Notes: generated by a model from the letters alone, not told the origin. A stretch of 64,000 nt of DNA from Manihot esculenta (GCF_001659605.2 NC_035174.2:5458389-5522388), one strand, 5' to 3'. Positions 10,318 to 22,882 are shown, counted from the first letter of the stretch. Numbers and translations are program-made.

Positions 10318-10986
10318 CCTGAGTTCTTCCCAGAAGGGTAGAACTCAGCTTCTCATGCATTCAAACCTCCCAAACCTTCCAAACACCCCAAAACAAGCAC
10401 CCAACTTTACCAAAACATACATAAACCTTTAACCATGTACAAAGGAGCTTAAACAAGCTTAAACTCCAACAAAGAACATCAAAAACATACATAGATAGCT
10501 TATGACTCAATAAGCCAAAACCATCAAAACAACCCAAATCCTCACATACTCTCTCCCCATCATGCATACTCACTCCCACATGCATAACCTAGCCTAAACA
10601 TTCAACATAGCATCATATAAACATACATGAGCATCACATAACATACATTGGGCATAAAACCCACATAAATCCTAACATGCATATCTACCCATACTCTACC
10701 ATTAAAACCTTCATAAAACTTCAAAAGACACTAGGAAAGCAAAGATCTACACTTACCTCTTGAAGATCGAGGGTTGCGTGATCTCTAACTCGGAGGTGGG
10801 AGAAACCAACTCCTTGGGTCTCCAAGTTCCCAAAACTTGATCTAAGCTTGGAAACTCTTCAAAACAGCCATAAAACTCATGAAAACATGAAGGAGATGAA
10901 GAAAAACATGAAAATGGTCAAAGGAGGACAAAAACTCACCTGAGCTCGAGAATGGGGAGAAAACTCGCCCATTTCCGATCTGAGAG

Positions 10987-10996
10987 CCCTTTATAG
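10987..10996 (-). promoter_or_regulatory. TATA box of LTR element C
   Basis: On the minus strand CATCTATAAAGGGC. It lies at the same place as in A and B relative to the right-hand palindromes, and its conservation across three copies argues for a real LTR promoter at the time of transposition. Confidence 0.68.
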
Positions 10997-11069
10997 ATGG
11001 CCTGGTCGAAGACCTTCGGCAGCCTAACGTGCCCCCTAAACTCATGCATGTTCGGCGGCCGACTTGAGG

Positions 11070-11174
11070 TTCGGCGGCCGAACCTTGGCTTGCTCAAACA
11101 AAGCTTTCGGAGGCCAAAAGCGCTCCCGAAGCCTTCCCATGTTCGGCGGCCGAACTTCACTTTCGGCGGCCGAA
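11070..11174. repeat. Right-hand palindrome cluster in element C
   Basis: Exact TTCGGCGGCCGAA copies start at 11070, 11142 and 11162; a near copy lies at 11051. On the element's sense (minus) strand they sit upstream of the TATA box, a suitable place for promoter or enhancer-binding elements. Confidence 0.85.
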
Positions 11175-11744
11175 CCTGGCAAACGCATCCTTGGTCTTTT
11201 CAAAACTCAATTGTTTTTCATTTAAAACCATGAAATCAGTAAAAACCTTTTAGAAAACACATTTTACCCCTCTAAAAGCCTCTGGCATCTTCAGAATTCC
11301 AGATTCCAACGGAGATTCCACCGGAAGGTAGGGATTCCGATGCCGGAATCTAGCCGGGTATTACACAACGGAACATAGTTAACGGAAAATGGAGCAATTC
11401 TTGAAATTCTTAAAAGTTTATGCTCAAGAAATAGGTGTTGTCATTAAATAAGAAGGTTGTGTGAATTTTAATTGTTGCAATCTAGAAGAAGAAAATCACA
11501 ATTCTAATAGCAATGAATGAGCCTGCTGTTAACAAAGAAGTTTGCATGAATTTCGGATCATAATTTTGGTGGCAATGATGATCAAAGATCTTGCCCTTAA
11601 ATTGATTTCTTCTTTTTTTGAGATTCGCAGTAGGTAATGCGCACAAGCTTGGAAAGCCAATGCTAATGACAAGCACTTCAGTGTAGAGAAATTTAATTAA
11701 TATTAAAACTCTATAATAAATAAGTTGCACAGTATTCAATTTAA

Positions 11745-12135
11745 ATGGTAAAAATTAATCAAATCGAATTAATTTAAAATTTTGATTTAATTTTTATTTA
11801 TTTCGGTTGGATTCAGTTTGATTTTTAATTTTAAAAATTTCGGTTATTTCAATTTGATTTAATTTTAATAGGAAAAAAATTAAAAAAATCAAATCGAACC
11901 GATTAGTGATAATAATATATTATTTTTAATAATACGGAGAAATTAGATCATATTAAAATTAAAATATTTCAATTAAATTTTAAAATATTTTAAAAATAAA
12001 AAATTTATTAAAAATTTAAATCGATTAAAACAAATCAAATTGAATTGAATCAAATTGATTCACTTCGATTTATTACTAAAATCGATTCGTTTTAATTTTT
12101 ATAAATATTAAAATTTTAATTTTTATAAATATTAA
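11745..12135 (-). repeat. Dispersed A+T-rich repeat, copy 1
   Basis: The reverse complement of this block matches 36955-37380. The clearest stretch is AAATCGAACCGATTA followed by AATAATATATTATTTTTA around 11892-11930, which corresponds in inverted form to about 37190-37240. CGGTT/AACCG islands recur in both. No coding capacity; family unknown to me. Confidence 0.65.
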
Positions 12136-12137
12136 AA
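12090..12137. repeat. Perfect 24-bp tandem duplication
   Basis: A 24-bp unit starting TTTTAATTTTTATAAATATT occurs at 12090-12113 and 12114-12137, with 11 more matching bases afterwards. Confidence 0.85.
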
Positions 12138-13658
12138 TTTTAATTTTTAATCTATTTCATTTAATTTAATTTTAAACTAAATAACGGAATCTCACTCCTA
12201 ATAATAAATATGGGCCTTTAATTCTGGACGGGGAAAGTATATAAACATCATTAATTGAGAGAATCTATACCACCAAATCAACATGTATCACCAACTAAGC
12301 CGTCAATTTGTGCAGCAAAGGGAAAACAAAAAAATTAGTGCAGCATACATATAATGAGAATAATGGTTCAGTTATTATAAGATTAATATTGTATAATGTT
12401 TTTTTTTTAATGGTAATATTGTATAATTAAAAAGTTAATAATTATATTAAAATACGGATAATAAATATATAAATTTAAATGTAATATGTAATATATAATT
12501 ATTTAATTTATTTTTATTTAATATTAAATTGTTGTGCACTTATAAAATCATTGCTTCACTTGTCGTCGCTAATAATTCCATCTAATTTGGTGGTCCGTTA
12601 ATAAGTGGGCGAATAAAAGAAAAAAAAGTGAAAAATTAATATTTAGTCTACCGAAAAATTAATTAGTAATTTTTTTATTTTTAAAAATATAATAAAATAT
12701 TTTTAATAATTTAAAAAATTATTAATTAATATTTGATTTATTAAAAAATTAATTAACTAATATCTCAATTTTTAAAAATATAATAAAATATTTTCAATAA
12801 TTTAAAAAATCTACTAATAAATTATTTCATCAATTTTAATAAATATTTTACTATTTAATTTATAATTTAAAAAACTCATTAATTAATTTTTAATTTATAA
12901 ATACTACATTTAATAATTAAAATTAATAATAAATCAATTAATAAATTTTTAAAAATATCTTAATATATTTTTAAAATCAAAATAACAACTCATAAACAGT
13001 AAATACTAAATAAATAGTAAATTTTTCCAAAATAAAAAATCTAATGATGGGGTCCACCATTCCAACTCTATTACACTATCCTTGGAAACCCCAAAAAGAA
13101 AAAGAAAAAGAAAAACACTGTAGCACAGACTGGTGCGTGAAGTGCAATGTAACCAAACCAGAGTAGCCACCCAGTCACTGCAAATGTGGTGGTTTGTTGT
13201 TTGTTTTGTTGTGTTCTAACTCCGGACAACTCCCTCAACACACACCTTTGCCTTTCTTGTTATTACCAAACTCTTCGCCCAAATACTTCCCCAACTTTCT
13301 CTTATTTTCTTTCTTTCAGCCACCCTAAATAATCTCTCTTTCTACACCACAAGAATCTAAACTACTACTACTACTTCAACTCCACTGTTTCAGATCATAG
13401 GTAGTCTTTTACCACGGACACAATGTAAATCTCCTTTTTTTTCCAGGTACTTTTCTCCCCTAATAAATTTTCTCTTCATTTTTTTTCTGTTGATCTTTCT
13501 TTCTTTCTTTTGTCCTTATGTTTTTTGGTTTTTGGCTTTTCTTTTTGATGGAAATCGTTTTAGTTTAGTTTATTAATGAACCTCTTTTCTTTTCCTTCCC
13601 CTTTTCCTGTATATGATCAGCTCTTGAAGTAATATTCAGATTGGTAAAACTGAAGAAA

Positions 13659-16600
13659 ATGGACAACCATAAAACCCCAGAAACCCTTGAAGTTAAACTC
13701 CCAGATGTTAAAACCCTAAAAGCTCAAAACCCAGACAGCATGAATCTAGAAGCAGCTTCTGGGCTTTCTAAGTTATTTGGCTCAAGTGAAAACAGTGCTG
13801 TTGTAGAGTCGAATTTTGAGGTTCCTGTAGAAGAAAATGAGAAAGATAATGTGGAATTAATGAACAAATGTGATGGCCTTGAAGCCCAGAATTCAGATGC
13901 TAGTGACAGTGTAGATACAGTGGTTGCTGCTGATGTGAATAATGTTGGAATTGAGAAGGCTTCTTTCCTTGATGATGGTATTGATGGGGCAATTGAGAAA
14001 GGAAAGGATTCCACACTAGTGGAATTGAATGAAAATTTAGTGGCTTTGGGTATTATTCTGTGTGAGGAAGTTGAAGTTGAAAACTCTGTGAAAGATGAGG
14101 AATTGAAGGAGGATGAAGAGTTAGGATTTAGTGATCCTGTGCCTGGTAGGAAGCTAGAAGTTTGTGGAGGCAATATATCTCTTTATGTAGATTTTTCTGA
14201 TTCTCTGAGCAGGGTAAATTTTAACAATCTCAAAGACATGGATGGTTCTGGTTTGTTTGTTAGCCAAAAGGAGTCTAAAGAAATGGGTGATGAGGAGATG
14301 GAAGAGTTAACTAGCAAGTTCCTTATAGGCGATATTGTATGGGTTAAAACCAAAAATCAGTCCTGGTGGCCTGGAAAAATTTATGATCCATTAGATGCTG
14401 GAAAATATGCTATGGGGGAAAAGCAGAGAAACTGCCGGTTGGTTGGTCATTTGGGAAGTAGCCACGTTGCTTGGTGCTTGCCATCTCAATTAAAGCCTTT
14501 TCATGAGAGTTTTGAGCAGATGACCGGCCGAAACAAGGCCAGAAGCTTCCTTAGAGCAGTAGACAAGGCAGCGGATGAGTTTGGTAAATGCCTGAAATTA
14601 GAAATAACTTGTCCTTGTATCCGAGAAAAAGTTCAGCAATCATCTAGTATTGTTGAAATTCCAGAACGAGTTTCTTTGCCAGAGAGCAGATTTGGTGAAT
14701 TTTCGTGTAGCCAGGTTGAACCAATGAAGTTTCTTGTGCAAATTAAAATTCTTGCACAGGCTATCTCCAACCTTGACATGCTTGAGTTAACTGTAGCAAA
14801 GAGTTTTTTGTCAGCATTTTATCAATCCATAGGACATAGTCAGTTGCCTATGGAACAACTCTGGGAATCAACTGATCACCATGAGAAGTCTGGTGACAAG
14901 TTAATGGCAAAAAGTCAAATTGATGCTCAAGTTGGAGGCCGAAATTCAGGGCCTGCCAAAGGGGAGTCACAAAGCATAGAGGATGTAGTTCTGCTGCAAA
15001 AGAAGAATAAAGACCTAGCCACAATTTCTGGAGCGGATCTGGATACTATGGCAGATATTTGCAAAGGTAACCTTCTTGAAGGAAATGGTGCCCCAAATGA
15101 TCTGGCATCAAATTCCAGTAAGAGAAAGAGGAAGAGGTGTTTTGAAGTTAAAGTTGAAGGTGAAGAAGTTAGTCTATCAGCTTCTCCATCAAAGGAGAAG
15201 ATGTGTATCTTGGGATCTCCAACAATGGTAGAGAGGAGCTCTGAGTTGAGAGAAAGGAAGAAGAGCAAGTACTTAACATATCCCTATATCAATTGGGAAC
15301 ATAAGGATATGCCAAGTGACACTGAAGACCCCAAGGCTCAGAAAGCTTCTCAAGAGAAAGAAGGTGAAAAGGCAGATGCTGGTCAATTTGTTGGATCCCT
15401 TTTGTTTTCTAAATCTAATGCGACGAGGTTTCAGAAGAAATGGTTCAATAAATTTATAGTAAGGAACGATGCTTCCAGTAACCCAGATTTGATAAATGCA
15501 TCTGTTGCCACTTTGCTTTCTAAACTGTGTTTCACTGCTGTGGACTGTCTGTATCCAACTGAGAGCAAAAACTTTGATTTAATAGAGTGGTTCTTTTCAA
15601 GGTTCAGAATATCAGTATTTCATGACGAGTCCATTTATGAGATGCATTGCAAGAATGTGATGGGGAGCAGTAATGAGGCATTGCTGGGAAAGGATACACA
15701 GGAGACAAGCCAGACTTTGTCAGATGTCAAGACTGAGCAGAAGATGCAGAAGAAGAAGAATGAAAACTCAGCTAGATCGAAAACTAAATCTCTTGATAGA
15801 TTGTCGGATGTGAATGTGAATATGGCTACGGATGGCTTATTTGTAAAACATTCCTGTGAGATGGACCCTCCCACACTTAATGGAAAATCTGGGTCAAAGA
15901 AGAAAAAAAAGAAGCAAGGAAGAAATCCTACAGATCTACACACCAATAAAACAGCAAACATACCTGACTTGAATGGCAATGGTACTACAACGAATTTGTG
16001 GGTGGAAAATTCTGAGCAGACTAGCCATGTTGAGCTTGAGCCGAATGTGAGGGAGAAGCCAGTGGATGTAAATTTAAATAATGCAACACCTACGCTGTTA
16101 GTAGATTTACAGGTGACAGGTCCATTTTCGATAAATGCTATTCCTGAACAAAGTATGAGGGAGGAAAAAATTACTGTTAGTGTACCAACTTCAAATGGAA
16201 ACTCTGCAGTTCCAAGTCTCTTGGCTAATGGACCTTCATTTATTGGCTCACTTGCTGCCGAAGGTAAGCATAGCCCAAAAAAAAGAAAAAGAAAGGACAA
16301 ATCAACTTCAGAACGCGCTACTGTTGTTGCCAGCGTTGCTGGGTTAGATGGGAATCCTGCTGAACCCAGCGTGTTGGCCGAATCTGAAAAGAGAGGAAGG
16401 AAAAAAGGAGCTTCTTCACGGAAGCCAAGAAAGAAATCTATTGCGAGGGTACCAGATATAAACATGAATTACAATAATGCTAATGGGGAAGCTCCAGGGA
16501 CAGCTCTGCTATTAACATTTACTCCAGGAGCGTCTTTGCCTTCGAAAGAAGTTCTGGTTGCAACATTTGGCCGGTTTGGGTCCTTGAAGGAGTCAGAAAT

Positions 16601-16967
16601 GCAGTTATCAAAAGATTCTGGTACTGCCCAAGTTGTTTTTGTGAGAAGTATTGATGCTGCAGAAGCTGTTAGGAGTTTGGAGAAATGCAGTCCTTTTGGT
16701 GCAACCTTAACCAATTACCAACTTCATCTTCTTTCAACTGGTGCAGCTACTGAAGGATTCAGGACACCTGCAAATTCTTATGGGTCAATGCCAATTCCTG
16801 CTGAAGCTCCTCCAATTGACTTCATAAGGCAGAATCTGGAGATGATGACATCAATGCTGGAGAAATCAGGAGATAATCTCTCTCTGGAAATGAGAGCCAA
16901 ATTGGAGACTGAAATCAAAGGCCTTCTGAAAAAGGTGACGTCAATGCCTAGCTCATCCTCGTCTTAG
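13659..16967 (+). CDS. PWWP-domain chromatin protein with C-terminal RRM-like fold (PDP-like)
   Basis: A single-exon coding region for 1,102 residues. PWWP domains read methylated histone H3 tails plus DNA; in Arabidopsis the PDP proteins with this layout work with MSI4/5-PRC2 on flowering genes. Here the PWWP domain spans about residues 222-315 and begins [20 protein letters not shown], with SWWP as the signature. After a long low-complexity middle come basic clusters that look like nuclear signals: KRKRKR near 487, KKKKKK near 746, KKRKRK near 874, and RKPRKK near 915. An RRM-like segment (about 948-1032, from [18 protein letters not shown] to YQLHLLS) and a helical tail ([17 protein letters not shown]) follow. 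The ATG at 13659 is the first in-frame ATG; upstream in-frame codons lack one. The leader may hold an intron: AG/GTAC at 13445 and CAG at 13620. AATAAA occurs near 17168. Function as a PRC2 partner is inferred from architecture only. Confidence 0.9.
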   Translation: MDNHKTPETLEVKLPDVKTLKAQNPDSMNLEAASGLSKLFGSSENSAVVESNFEVPVEENEKDNVELMNKCDGLEAQNSDASDSVDTVVAADVNNVGIEKASFLDDGIDGAIEKGKDSTLVELNENLVALGIILCEEVEVENSVKDEELKEDEELGFSDPVPGRKLEVCGGNISLYVDFSDSLSRVNFNNLKDMDGSGLFVSQKESKEMGDEEMEELTSKFLIGDIVWVKTKNQSWWPGKIYDPLDAGKYAMGEKQRNCRLVGHLGSSHVAWCLPSQLKPFHESFEQMTGRNKARSFLRAVDKAADEFGKCLKLEITCPCIREKVQQSSSIVEIPERVSLPESRFGEFSCSQVEPMKFLVQIKILAQAISNLDMLELTVAKSFLSAFYQSIGHSQLPMEQLWESTDHHEKSGDKLMAKSQIDAQVGGRNSGPAKGESQSIEDVVLLQKKNKDLATISGADLDTMADICKGNLLEGNGAPNDLASNSSKRKRKRCFEVKVEGEEVSLSASPSKEKMCILGSPTMVERSSELRERKKSKYLTYPYINWEHKDMPSDTEDPKAQKASQEKEGEKADAGQFVGSLLFSKSNATRFQKKWFNKFIVRNDASSNPDLINASVATLLSKLCFTAVDCLYPTESKNFDLIEWFFSRFRISVFHDESIYEMHCKNVMGSSNEALLGKDTQETSQTLSDVKTEQKMQKKKNENSARSKTKSLDRLSDVNVNMATDGLFVKHSCEMDPPTLNGKSGSKKKKKKQGRNPTDLHTNKTANIPDLNGNGTTTNLWVENSEQTSHVELEPNVREKPVDVNLNNATPTLLVDLQVTGPFSINAIPEQSMREEKITVSVPTSNGNSAVPSLLANGPSFIGSLAAEGKHSPKKRKRKDKSTSERATVVASVAGLDGNPAEPSVLAESEKRGRKKGASSRKPRKKSIARVPDINMNYNNANGEAPGTALLLTFTPGASLPSKEVLVATFGRFGSLKESEMQLSKDSGTAQVVFVRSIDAAEAVRSLEKCSPFGATLTNYQLHLLSTGAATEGFRTPANSYGSMPIPAEAPPIDFIRQNLEMMTSMLEKSGDNLSLEMRAKLETEIKGLLKKVTSMPSSSSS

Positions 16968-18748
16968 TTGGAACAGTTGAAAGTTATTGAATTCTGTGTC
17001 AGGTTGTTTACTAGACTAGAAATGTCTAGGTTGTTTTCAGGATCTTCTATCGTTAGCTGTTGCTTTCTCAGTCTGATCTCTCACTCTCACTCCCTCTCCC
17101 TGAATGTTAATGTGAGGACTGATAATTTGTGCTGTCGACTGCATTGAGAGGGCATATGCAGTTTCTAAATAAAAGGACCTACATGTATCAATATCATTGT
17201 TCTTTTCACGTTTCTGCTGATTTAATGTGTGCGTGTGGATGTGCTATTGCCGAATGGTAAAATCCTTTGCATCTCTTTGCAAAAATGAAGCCAGGGGATC
17301 ATATTGGCTTGGCCAGACTGATCATGGTGATGATCAAGTGAGGATGTTTTAACATTCTTTCTTGAAAGCTTGTAAAATTTCATTTCCCCACCAAAAGATG
17401 TATATATATATATATATATATACCGTTCGTGTAGAACGGCAGCATGCGACTCCTAATTCACTGTTTCATGGAACAGAAGAACTTTTAAGCTTTAAGGTCA
17501 GCAACCAACACTAAAATTTTAGAAGGCATTTTAACTCGAACCTTCTCACGAGCAATTGAACTTTCATGAGCAATTGCAATTCGCACCTTTTGCCCTTGAG
17601 ACACAATCACACACACTGGCCACTGGTGAACTAGAGAAAAAACCTAAGGTGTAGCTCCTTGGAGAAAAGGAGGCGGCGCCCATTCAGTAGCCATTTATGG
17701 GGACATCTTTTCCAGCAAATTTTAGCCCTTTTATGTTTTAAAGATAGCCAGGCCGAGTACCAGATCCAAGAGCCATGACATCTTCAAATAATGTCATTTG
17801 GCAGGAAAAAATCGATGGAGGGGAGAACATTGGAGGTGCATCTAAAGAAAGTATCTACTGAAAATGTACGTTGGCGTTGGAGACTCAGCTTTAGCATATC
17901 AAACAGGCCGATAAATACCAAAAATACCAAAGCTTACGGGTGCCCCATGAGCCTGTTTCACTATAATTTCAAGGCCTTCTCTAGAAAATTCCTTTGCTAC
18001 ATCAAAGGACAGGAAATACTGAAGAATACATTTTGCAAGGAATAAAAAAGGATGAAAAATGTGGCTGCGGGACTTTTCCAGAATGAACACGCCAAGCGAT
18101 CTCTGATCAACTAATCTGAACTTGCAAGACCTTGTGCAATCGAAAGACCTATTGCCAGCTCTACATATATGTAACAATTACCCTTCCTGAGACCACCAAC
18201 AAGTACTTTGTGTCTTGCTGTATAAGTGCCACCGTCACCAACATATCAACCAATATATAAACAAAAACGCTTAACAAGCAAGAAAATAGAGAGAAAGAGA
18301 GTTCATGTTTCAGTTGAAGCTAAAGTGTAACGTACACCAACTAGGCACAATTCTCTGAGAAACCTGTGTGTTAGTACATCTGCTGCCATCTAAAAATAAC
18401 ATTTATCAACAAAAGCATGCCAGCAGGAATTATGGTAGAAGTTGTTATTTCAATAGGAATATAATTGCTATTGGTGAATAGACAAGTACATGCTTGATTT
18501 GCTTCCCCATGCATGCAACTGTGTAAAAGCTAAAAGCAAGGGCACCACCAATAACCAGAAAATAAATTTTCCACATTAGTAGCCAAATAAGTCAAACTAA
18601 TTATTGAATCATATCAATAATAAAAAATTGCAATTTATCTGAGCAAACATATCTCACATTGTGATGCCATGGGTGTATCAGTCGAATTCCATTCAATAGC
18701 ACCCATTAAAACAGAACCAAGAACCAATAATACAACCAACTCAAGCTA
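16968..18748. other. Convergent 3' region between PWWP and bL12 genes
   Basis: The PWWP gene and the bL12 gene point toward each other. The interval holds their 3' flanks, a (TA)11 run at 17401-17422 and no recognisable gene; the short open frames at 17.8-18.2 kb are unsupported. Confidence 0.5.
17401..17422. repeat. (TA)n microsatellite
   Basis: Eleven uninterrupted TA units 3' of the PWWP gene; a likely length-polymorphic marker. Confidence 0.95.
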
Positions 18749-19330
18749 TCACTCCATAACTGCAACTCCTCCAGCAGCCTTTATCTTCTCAATTTCGTCA
18801 TTTGCTTCCTCTTTTGTGAGGCCTTGTTTAAGCACAACAGGTACCTTCTCAACCAGGTCTTTGGCCTCCTTCAAACCCAAATTAGTAAAAGCTCTCACCT
18901 GTTTAATCACCTTGATTTTTGCTGCTGCATCAAACTTCTCTAACTTCACATCAAATGCTGTTTTCTCCTTCTTCTCCTCCACCTTTGTAGCTCCAGCAGC
19001 TGGTGCACCTTGGAGACCCAAGTCCATACCTTCTGTTGAAATTGGCTTAAGTTTTGGAAGCATTAACTTGTATTGTAGAGTAGGGCCAATTTGACGTCGC
19101 TCCTCAGGGGTTAAGGCAGCAATGCATTCAGCAAGTTGAATGGTTTTATCAGAAGGTGGAGGCCTAGGGCCATATGGATCATAAAACGCCGGATATTTAT
19201 ACTTTATGGGCTTGGCCTTGGGATCTCTAGGAACAAAATCATGCTGGAAAAATCGAACCTGTAAAGGATTAGTTACTTCATGGAGAGTAGAACGGGCACG
19301 AATGGACTTCACAAGTGCAACAAACTTCAT
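18749..19330 (-). CDS. Mitochondrial large-subunit ribosomal protein bL12 (L7/L12)
   Basis: A 193-residue protein of the bacterial L7/L12 family, which forms the flexible stalk of the ribosome and recruits GTPase translation factors. The C-terminal domain is clear: [27 protein letters not shown], then [14 protein letters not shown] and the closing GGVAVME (about residues 120-193), including the KEAKDLVE helix that contacts elongation factors. Residues 1-30 are rich in Arg, Ser and hydroxyl residues without acids near the start ([14 protein letters not shown]), which fits a mitochondrial presequence; the spacer [15 protein letters not shown] is typical of plant mitochondrial bL12 as I know it. 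The coding region is one exon. A leader intron is likely, because the minus strand has good splice sites upstream (for example TTTTTCCAG near 19500), and the first exon may be as far out as about 20520-20600. Confidence 0.9.
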   Translation of the reverse strand: MKFVALVKSIRARSTLHEVTNPLQVRFFQHDFVPRDPKAKPIKYKYPAFYDPYGPRPPPSDKTIQLAECIAALTPEERRQIGPTLQYKLMLPKLKPISTEGMDLGLQGAPAAGATKVEEKKEKTAFDVKLEKFDAAAKIKVIKQVRAFTNLGLKEAKDLVEKVPVVLKQGLTKEEANDEIEKIKAAGGVAVME

Positions 19331-21324
19331 TGTTTCGTGAATCAGCGAAACAATAACTCATAAAACAAAGGCCGAGGAGATATTATCAGATTCAAGTAAG
19401 TAGTTCAAAGCATCAAACCCAACTTAATAAATGCTCTCTTCTTTTCTGTTTCTTATGAGAAATAGAGCTGTAAGAATTCTGGTGCCAACTTTCTTACCTG
19501 GAAAAAGGGGTAAAATTCATTGATCAGACAAAAAGATTTCTTCTTATTTACATAGAAAGATTTCATTGAACAGATAAGACGCCCAAACATAAATACTCAA
19601 TAAATGTTGAGGAGAATTACTATTAGGTTCTGGAGTTTTTAAGAATTTCACCAGTTCGTTCTTATAATTCTTAGACACAATTAAAAGGTTACTCATCATC
19701 TTAAAAAGCAACTAATTAATCATTTTATTATTATTTCCATTATTCAAAGAACTAAATAATTTATGTCCATGGAATATGGAGGACTTTACAGTCGTTTAAT
19801 TAAAATATCAGCTTTTATGATGTTTATCCAATGCCTGTCAAAATTTGTTGATATGTATTAATAGGACTAATTAGCTGCATTTAAAAGAAAAAAAAAGGGA
19901 CCTTTTAATTGGGCTTAAAAGTTATAGAAATAAACTAGTGAATTTCCTAGAAACCTCAGGACCAAATAGCAATTGCCGCTAAATGTTATGGGGAAGGGCT
20001 ACCAAATGTCACATTGACCAATTGATTGATTCATCGACATGAAGAGATCTACAAAATACAAAACTGGAGCCATCACAATTAATTACATATAGTTTATAGA
20101 GGTACACTACTTCCAAATTTTTAAGTTTCATTAACATAATAATGAATTGCTGGAAAATCATAGCTTTTATCTTAATAATATGACATATCTTAATTCTAAG
20201 CAACACAAGTTACCAGCTATTGGATGAGCTTATCTTCCATAAACAACTACCAAGCGCATGCAGATTGAAGCTTAAAAAAAAAGCTACGGAACAGGCATTT
20301 CAACAAACAGCTTGTATAAGTGGAAAAAACAGAACTTGTATAAGAAATACCCATCAGAAATAGATCAACAGAAAGCTCTATAAGTAGTCAACAAAATGCG
20401 TTTCAGCGACTCCGACTTTCGCAATGGCAACACAGACAACGTATTCAGATTAAAGTGATAAATCTCAAGAGCTTTACAAGCAAGAAGTTGGAACCGGAGA
20501 TGTCACCAGAAACTCACCGATCGTAGGGGCAAAACCCCACCAAGTCCGTGCAACATTAAACCCCAAGGCCTAAGCTACTGAGTTTTGATAGAATGGCGTG
20601 GACGGGATACTGAGGGGTTGGAGAGATCCAACAGTGATGTCTTTACTTAAAAATGAATCATATACTTACTTCTTTTTTCTTTTGTAGACTTATATAGGTT
20701 CTGGTTTTTTTATTAATAGAACTCAATAATTAATTTAGCTTATAAAATAAAAGAATTATTTAGTATATGTGCAATACGATGATTTTAAATATAAAACTTA
20801 TTATGATTTTAATTAATTATCATTAATTTTATTAATGCAGTGTATGCCCATTCGCGTATGTACAAAAATTTCAATGGGCCCCTAAGACAGGCGCAGCTAA
20901 AAATTATTCCTTTATCAAAACCAGGCCTCCAGTGGAGACCACAAGGCAAGCTGAGAATTTTAGGAAGACAAAGAAGAGTTAATCGTACATATATTCTTAA
21001 AGCTAAAAAAAGCACTACCATATATTCCTCCATATAACAACAAAATCCTACAGCTTTGAATGTCTTATAAGAAAGACACCAAATTAGGCAAAGGATGAAA
21101 CCATATCAGAACATAAACACAAACACAAATATACTAAGGCAGTCATTTTTGGACTCTTTTTTAATTAAGTTTTCATTCACACACTCCCTTCTGCTGGCTG
21201 GTAGCTGCTGCATGTCAACTCCACGAAAATTTTTCAAGACCACCACCTTATAATAGAAAGAAGCACGACAACAGAAAAAAAAAAAAAGTTACACTTTCTA
21301 TCAAAGGCGAATTGGGATTAGATA
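19331..21324. other. Leader/promoter region of bL12 and spacer before the Dof gene
   Basis: The part up to about 20640 probably holds the 5' UTR, its intron(s) and promoter of the minus-strand bL12 gene: a GATCG/GTGAGT donor-like site lies near 20520 on the minus strand. From 20640 to 21250 the sequence is A+T-rich with no gene. The Dof 3' UTR occupies the right end. Confidence 0.4.
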
Positions 21325-22882
21325 TTACACCAAGGGATTGGTTGTGGTCGACGATCCATAGCCGTTCATCATGCCAGTCCATGATCCCAAATTATTTAGG
21401 TACCCAAATGTATCCTTCCCACCATCTGTGCAGGCCTGGTCTTGCCATTCAAGGGCCAGGAGCTTGGTGTTGGGCTTCACATCAATTGTGTTTTGCTCAT
21501 CATTGTTTCCTTGATGATCATATGGAAGCATTAACCTTTGGCAAGTTTCCATGAAAGTGCCATTATTCCCATCAACGGATATCCCAAATGGTGAGCAAAT
21601 TCCATGAAAATTCGGTGCTAATCCTTGATGACTCATGTCCCCGAGCCCACTAACCATACCCATCTCGCCATTCCCCATAAAATCGTAATTCCTGGAACTG
21701 CCCACTATAGCTTCCAACTTGCTCTCCATAAAATCAACAGGCCTAGGGTTTTCAAGCATGCCAATATTATACTTGGTCTCCATGAAAGTAGGGTTTGCAA
21801 GTGCCCCTTGATGTGTGGCAAGTATGTTACTGAGGTGTGCAAGTTGGACCTCAGGAAATGAAAGATGCAAATCAGTAGGATTATGGGAAGAAGAAGATGA
21901 TGATCCAGGGTTCTGATTAATGGTTTGATCGTTAGATTTTTTAGCCACCTTCTTATTCTTTCTACACCCACCACCCACAGGAATGTTCCTTAAAGTGCCA
22001 CCTTTGGTCCAGTACCTTCTGCAAGTCTTGCAGAAGTACCTTGGCTGAGAGAGGCTGTAGTTGTTGTAGTAACAAAATTTGGTGTGAGTGGAGTCACACC
22101 TTGGGCACTTGAGAGCTTGGTCAAGCTGGGGTCTGAGCCTCCTCTCTATCAAGGGCCTTGAGCATGTGAGCATATCCCCGGAAGGTGAAGAAGAATCCAT
22201 TCCAGACTCCTCGTGTATCGTGCCCTGACACCAGGAAAGCAAGAAGTTGATGGGAAATGTGTCAGAATTTCTGCTCAGTTATTTCAATAATGCCGAATGC
22301 CAGCAAATTATAAATAAATAAATATTCAATATATTTTTGTCCTTTCAAAGATATCAGTAATAATTAATATAAAGACTAGACATTATTCCTTCTTCCTTTC
22401 ACATTAACTATGGAATGTCTAAAACTAAAATGCCAGAGAAAGCCAAAGAACCTTTCAAAAATAATATACATCTGGTTACCAAATTTGTGAAAACCTACCA
22501 GATGATCGAGTCTAAAGCTTCACATATCTCTTCTGCATTAAAGTGCACAGCCATTTCGCTGCTTCAAACCATCATGACATCAATGTGACTACACTAAATG
22601 CAAAACATATAGGACTACCCATATGTTCCCTTGTAGGTTTCCACTCCAAAACAGCATATAATTTCATGCCATTACTTCCATTTGCCTCACCAATTACGGC
22701 TAGAAAACCAAATTGTGGTAAAATGTCACTCCTGGGCCATGGCATTTGAACTTGCAAACCTCACACTTAATCTAAAATGAAATAGCTAGCCAGAGAGTGT
22801 CGAACTAATTATATCGAAATGCAGAGCTTACCTGCAGCCAATCAGTGGAATCCATGCAAACTTGAAGTGAAGTAAGACCCAT
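21325..22882 (-). CDS. Dof zinc-finger transcription factor, HCA2/DOF5.6-like
   Basis: Two coding exons on the minus strand. Exon 1, 22832-22882, encodes [17 protein letters not shown] and ends CAG/GTAAG; exon 2, 21325-22224, follows GTGTCAG. The frame joins without remainder and gives 316 residues. Dof proteins bind AAAG cores. The domain has the invariant CX2C-X21-CX2C layout with cysteines at 57, 60, 82 and 85, and the run [20 protein letters not shown]; a basic RKNKK follows. The exon-1 peptide is nearly that of Arabidopsis HCA2 (DOF5.6), recalled as [16 protein letters not shown], which places it in the vascular Dof group that promotes interfascicular cambium. The rest is Ser/Asn/Met-rich and probably regulatory. 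If exon 1 were missed, a false start at 22242 would look plausible. Target genes are not visible here. Confidence 0.93.

Larger units (their letters stand above)
8801..11365 (-). mobile_element. Solo-LTR-like element C, full-length 2.57 kb
   Basis: Ends TGTAACAGCCCG and GCCGGGTATTACA, with a perfect 5-bp target duplication CAACG (8796-8800 and 11366-11370). This is the cleanest copy of the family represented by A and B. There is no coding domain, which fits a solo LTR left by recombination between two LTRs. It carries a 3-copy palindromic array (9603-9689), two clusters of TTCGGCGGCCGAA (10083-10317 and 11070-11174) and a minus-strand TATA box at 10987. Near its left end the motif GTAACGGCCCGAA recurs at about 8829, a small internal duplication of the terminus. 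Confidence 0.88.
11371..13400. other. A+T-rich intergenic region upstream of the PWWP gene
   Basis: No gene. It contains a dispersed A+T-rich repeat (about 11745-12135), a 24-bp tandem pair (12090-12137), and a roughly 95-bp imperfect tandem duplication near 12630-12820 built from AATATAATAAAATATTTT-like sequence. From about 13050 composition changes to pyrimidine-rich leader sequence typical of a plant 5' UTR/promoter. Confidence 0.6.

Noticed and set aside
15635..16465. 276-codon antisense frame
   Set aside because: It is the mirror of the PWWP coding region; its Phe/Ser-rich composition is what the reverse strand of Lys/Glu-rich codons gives.
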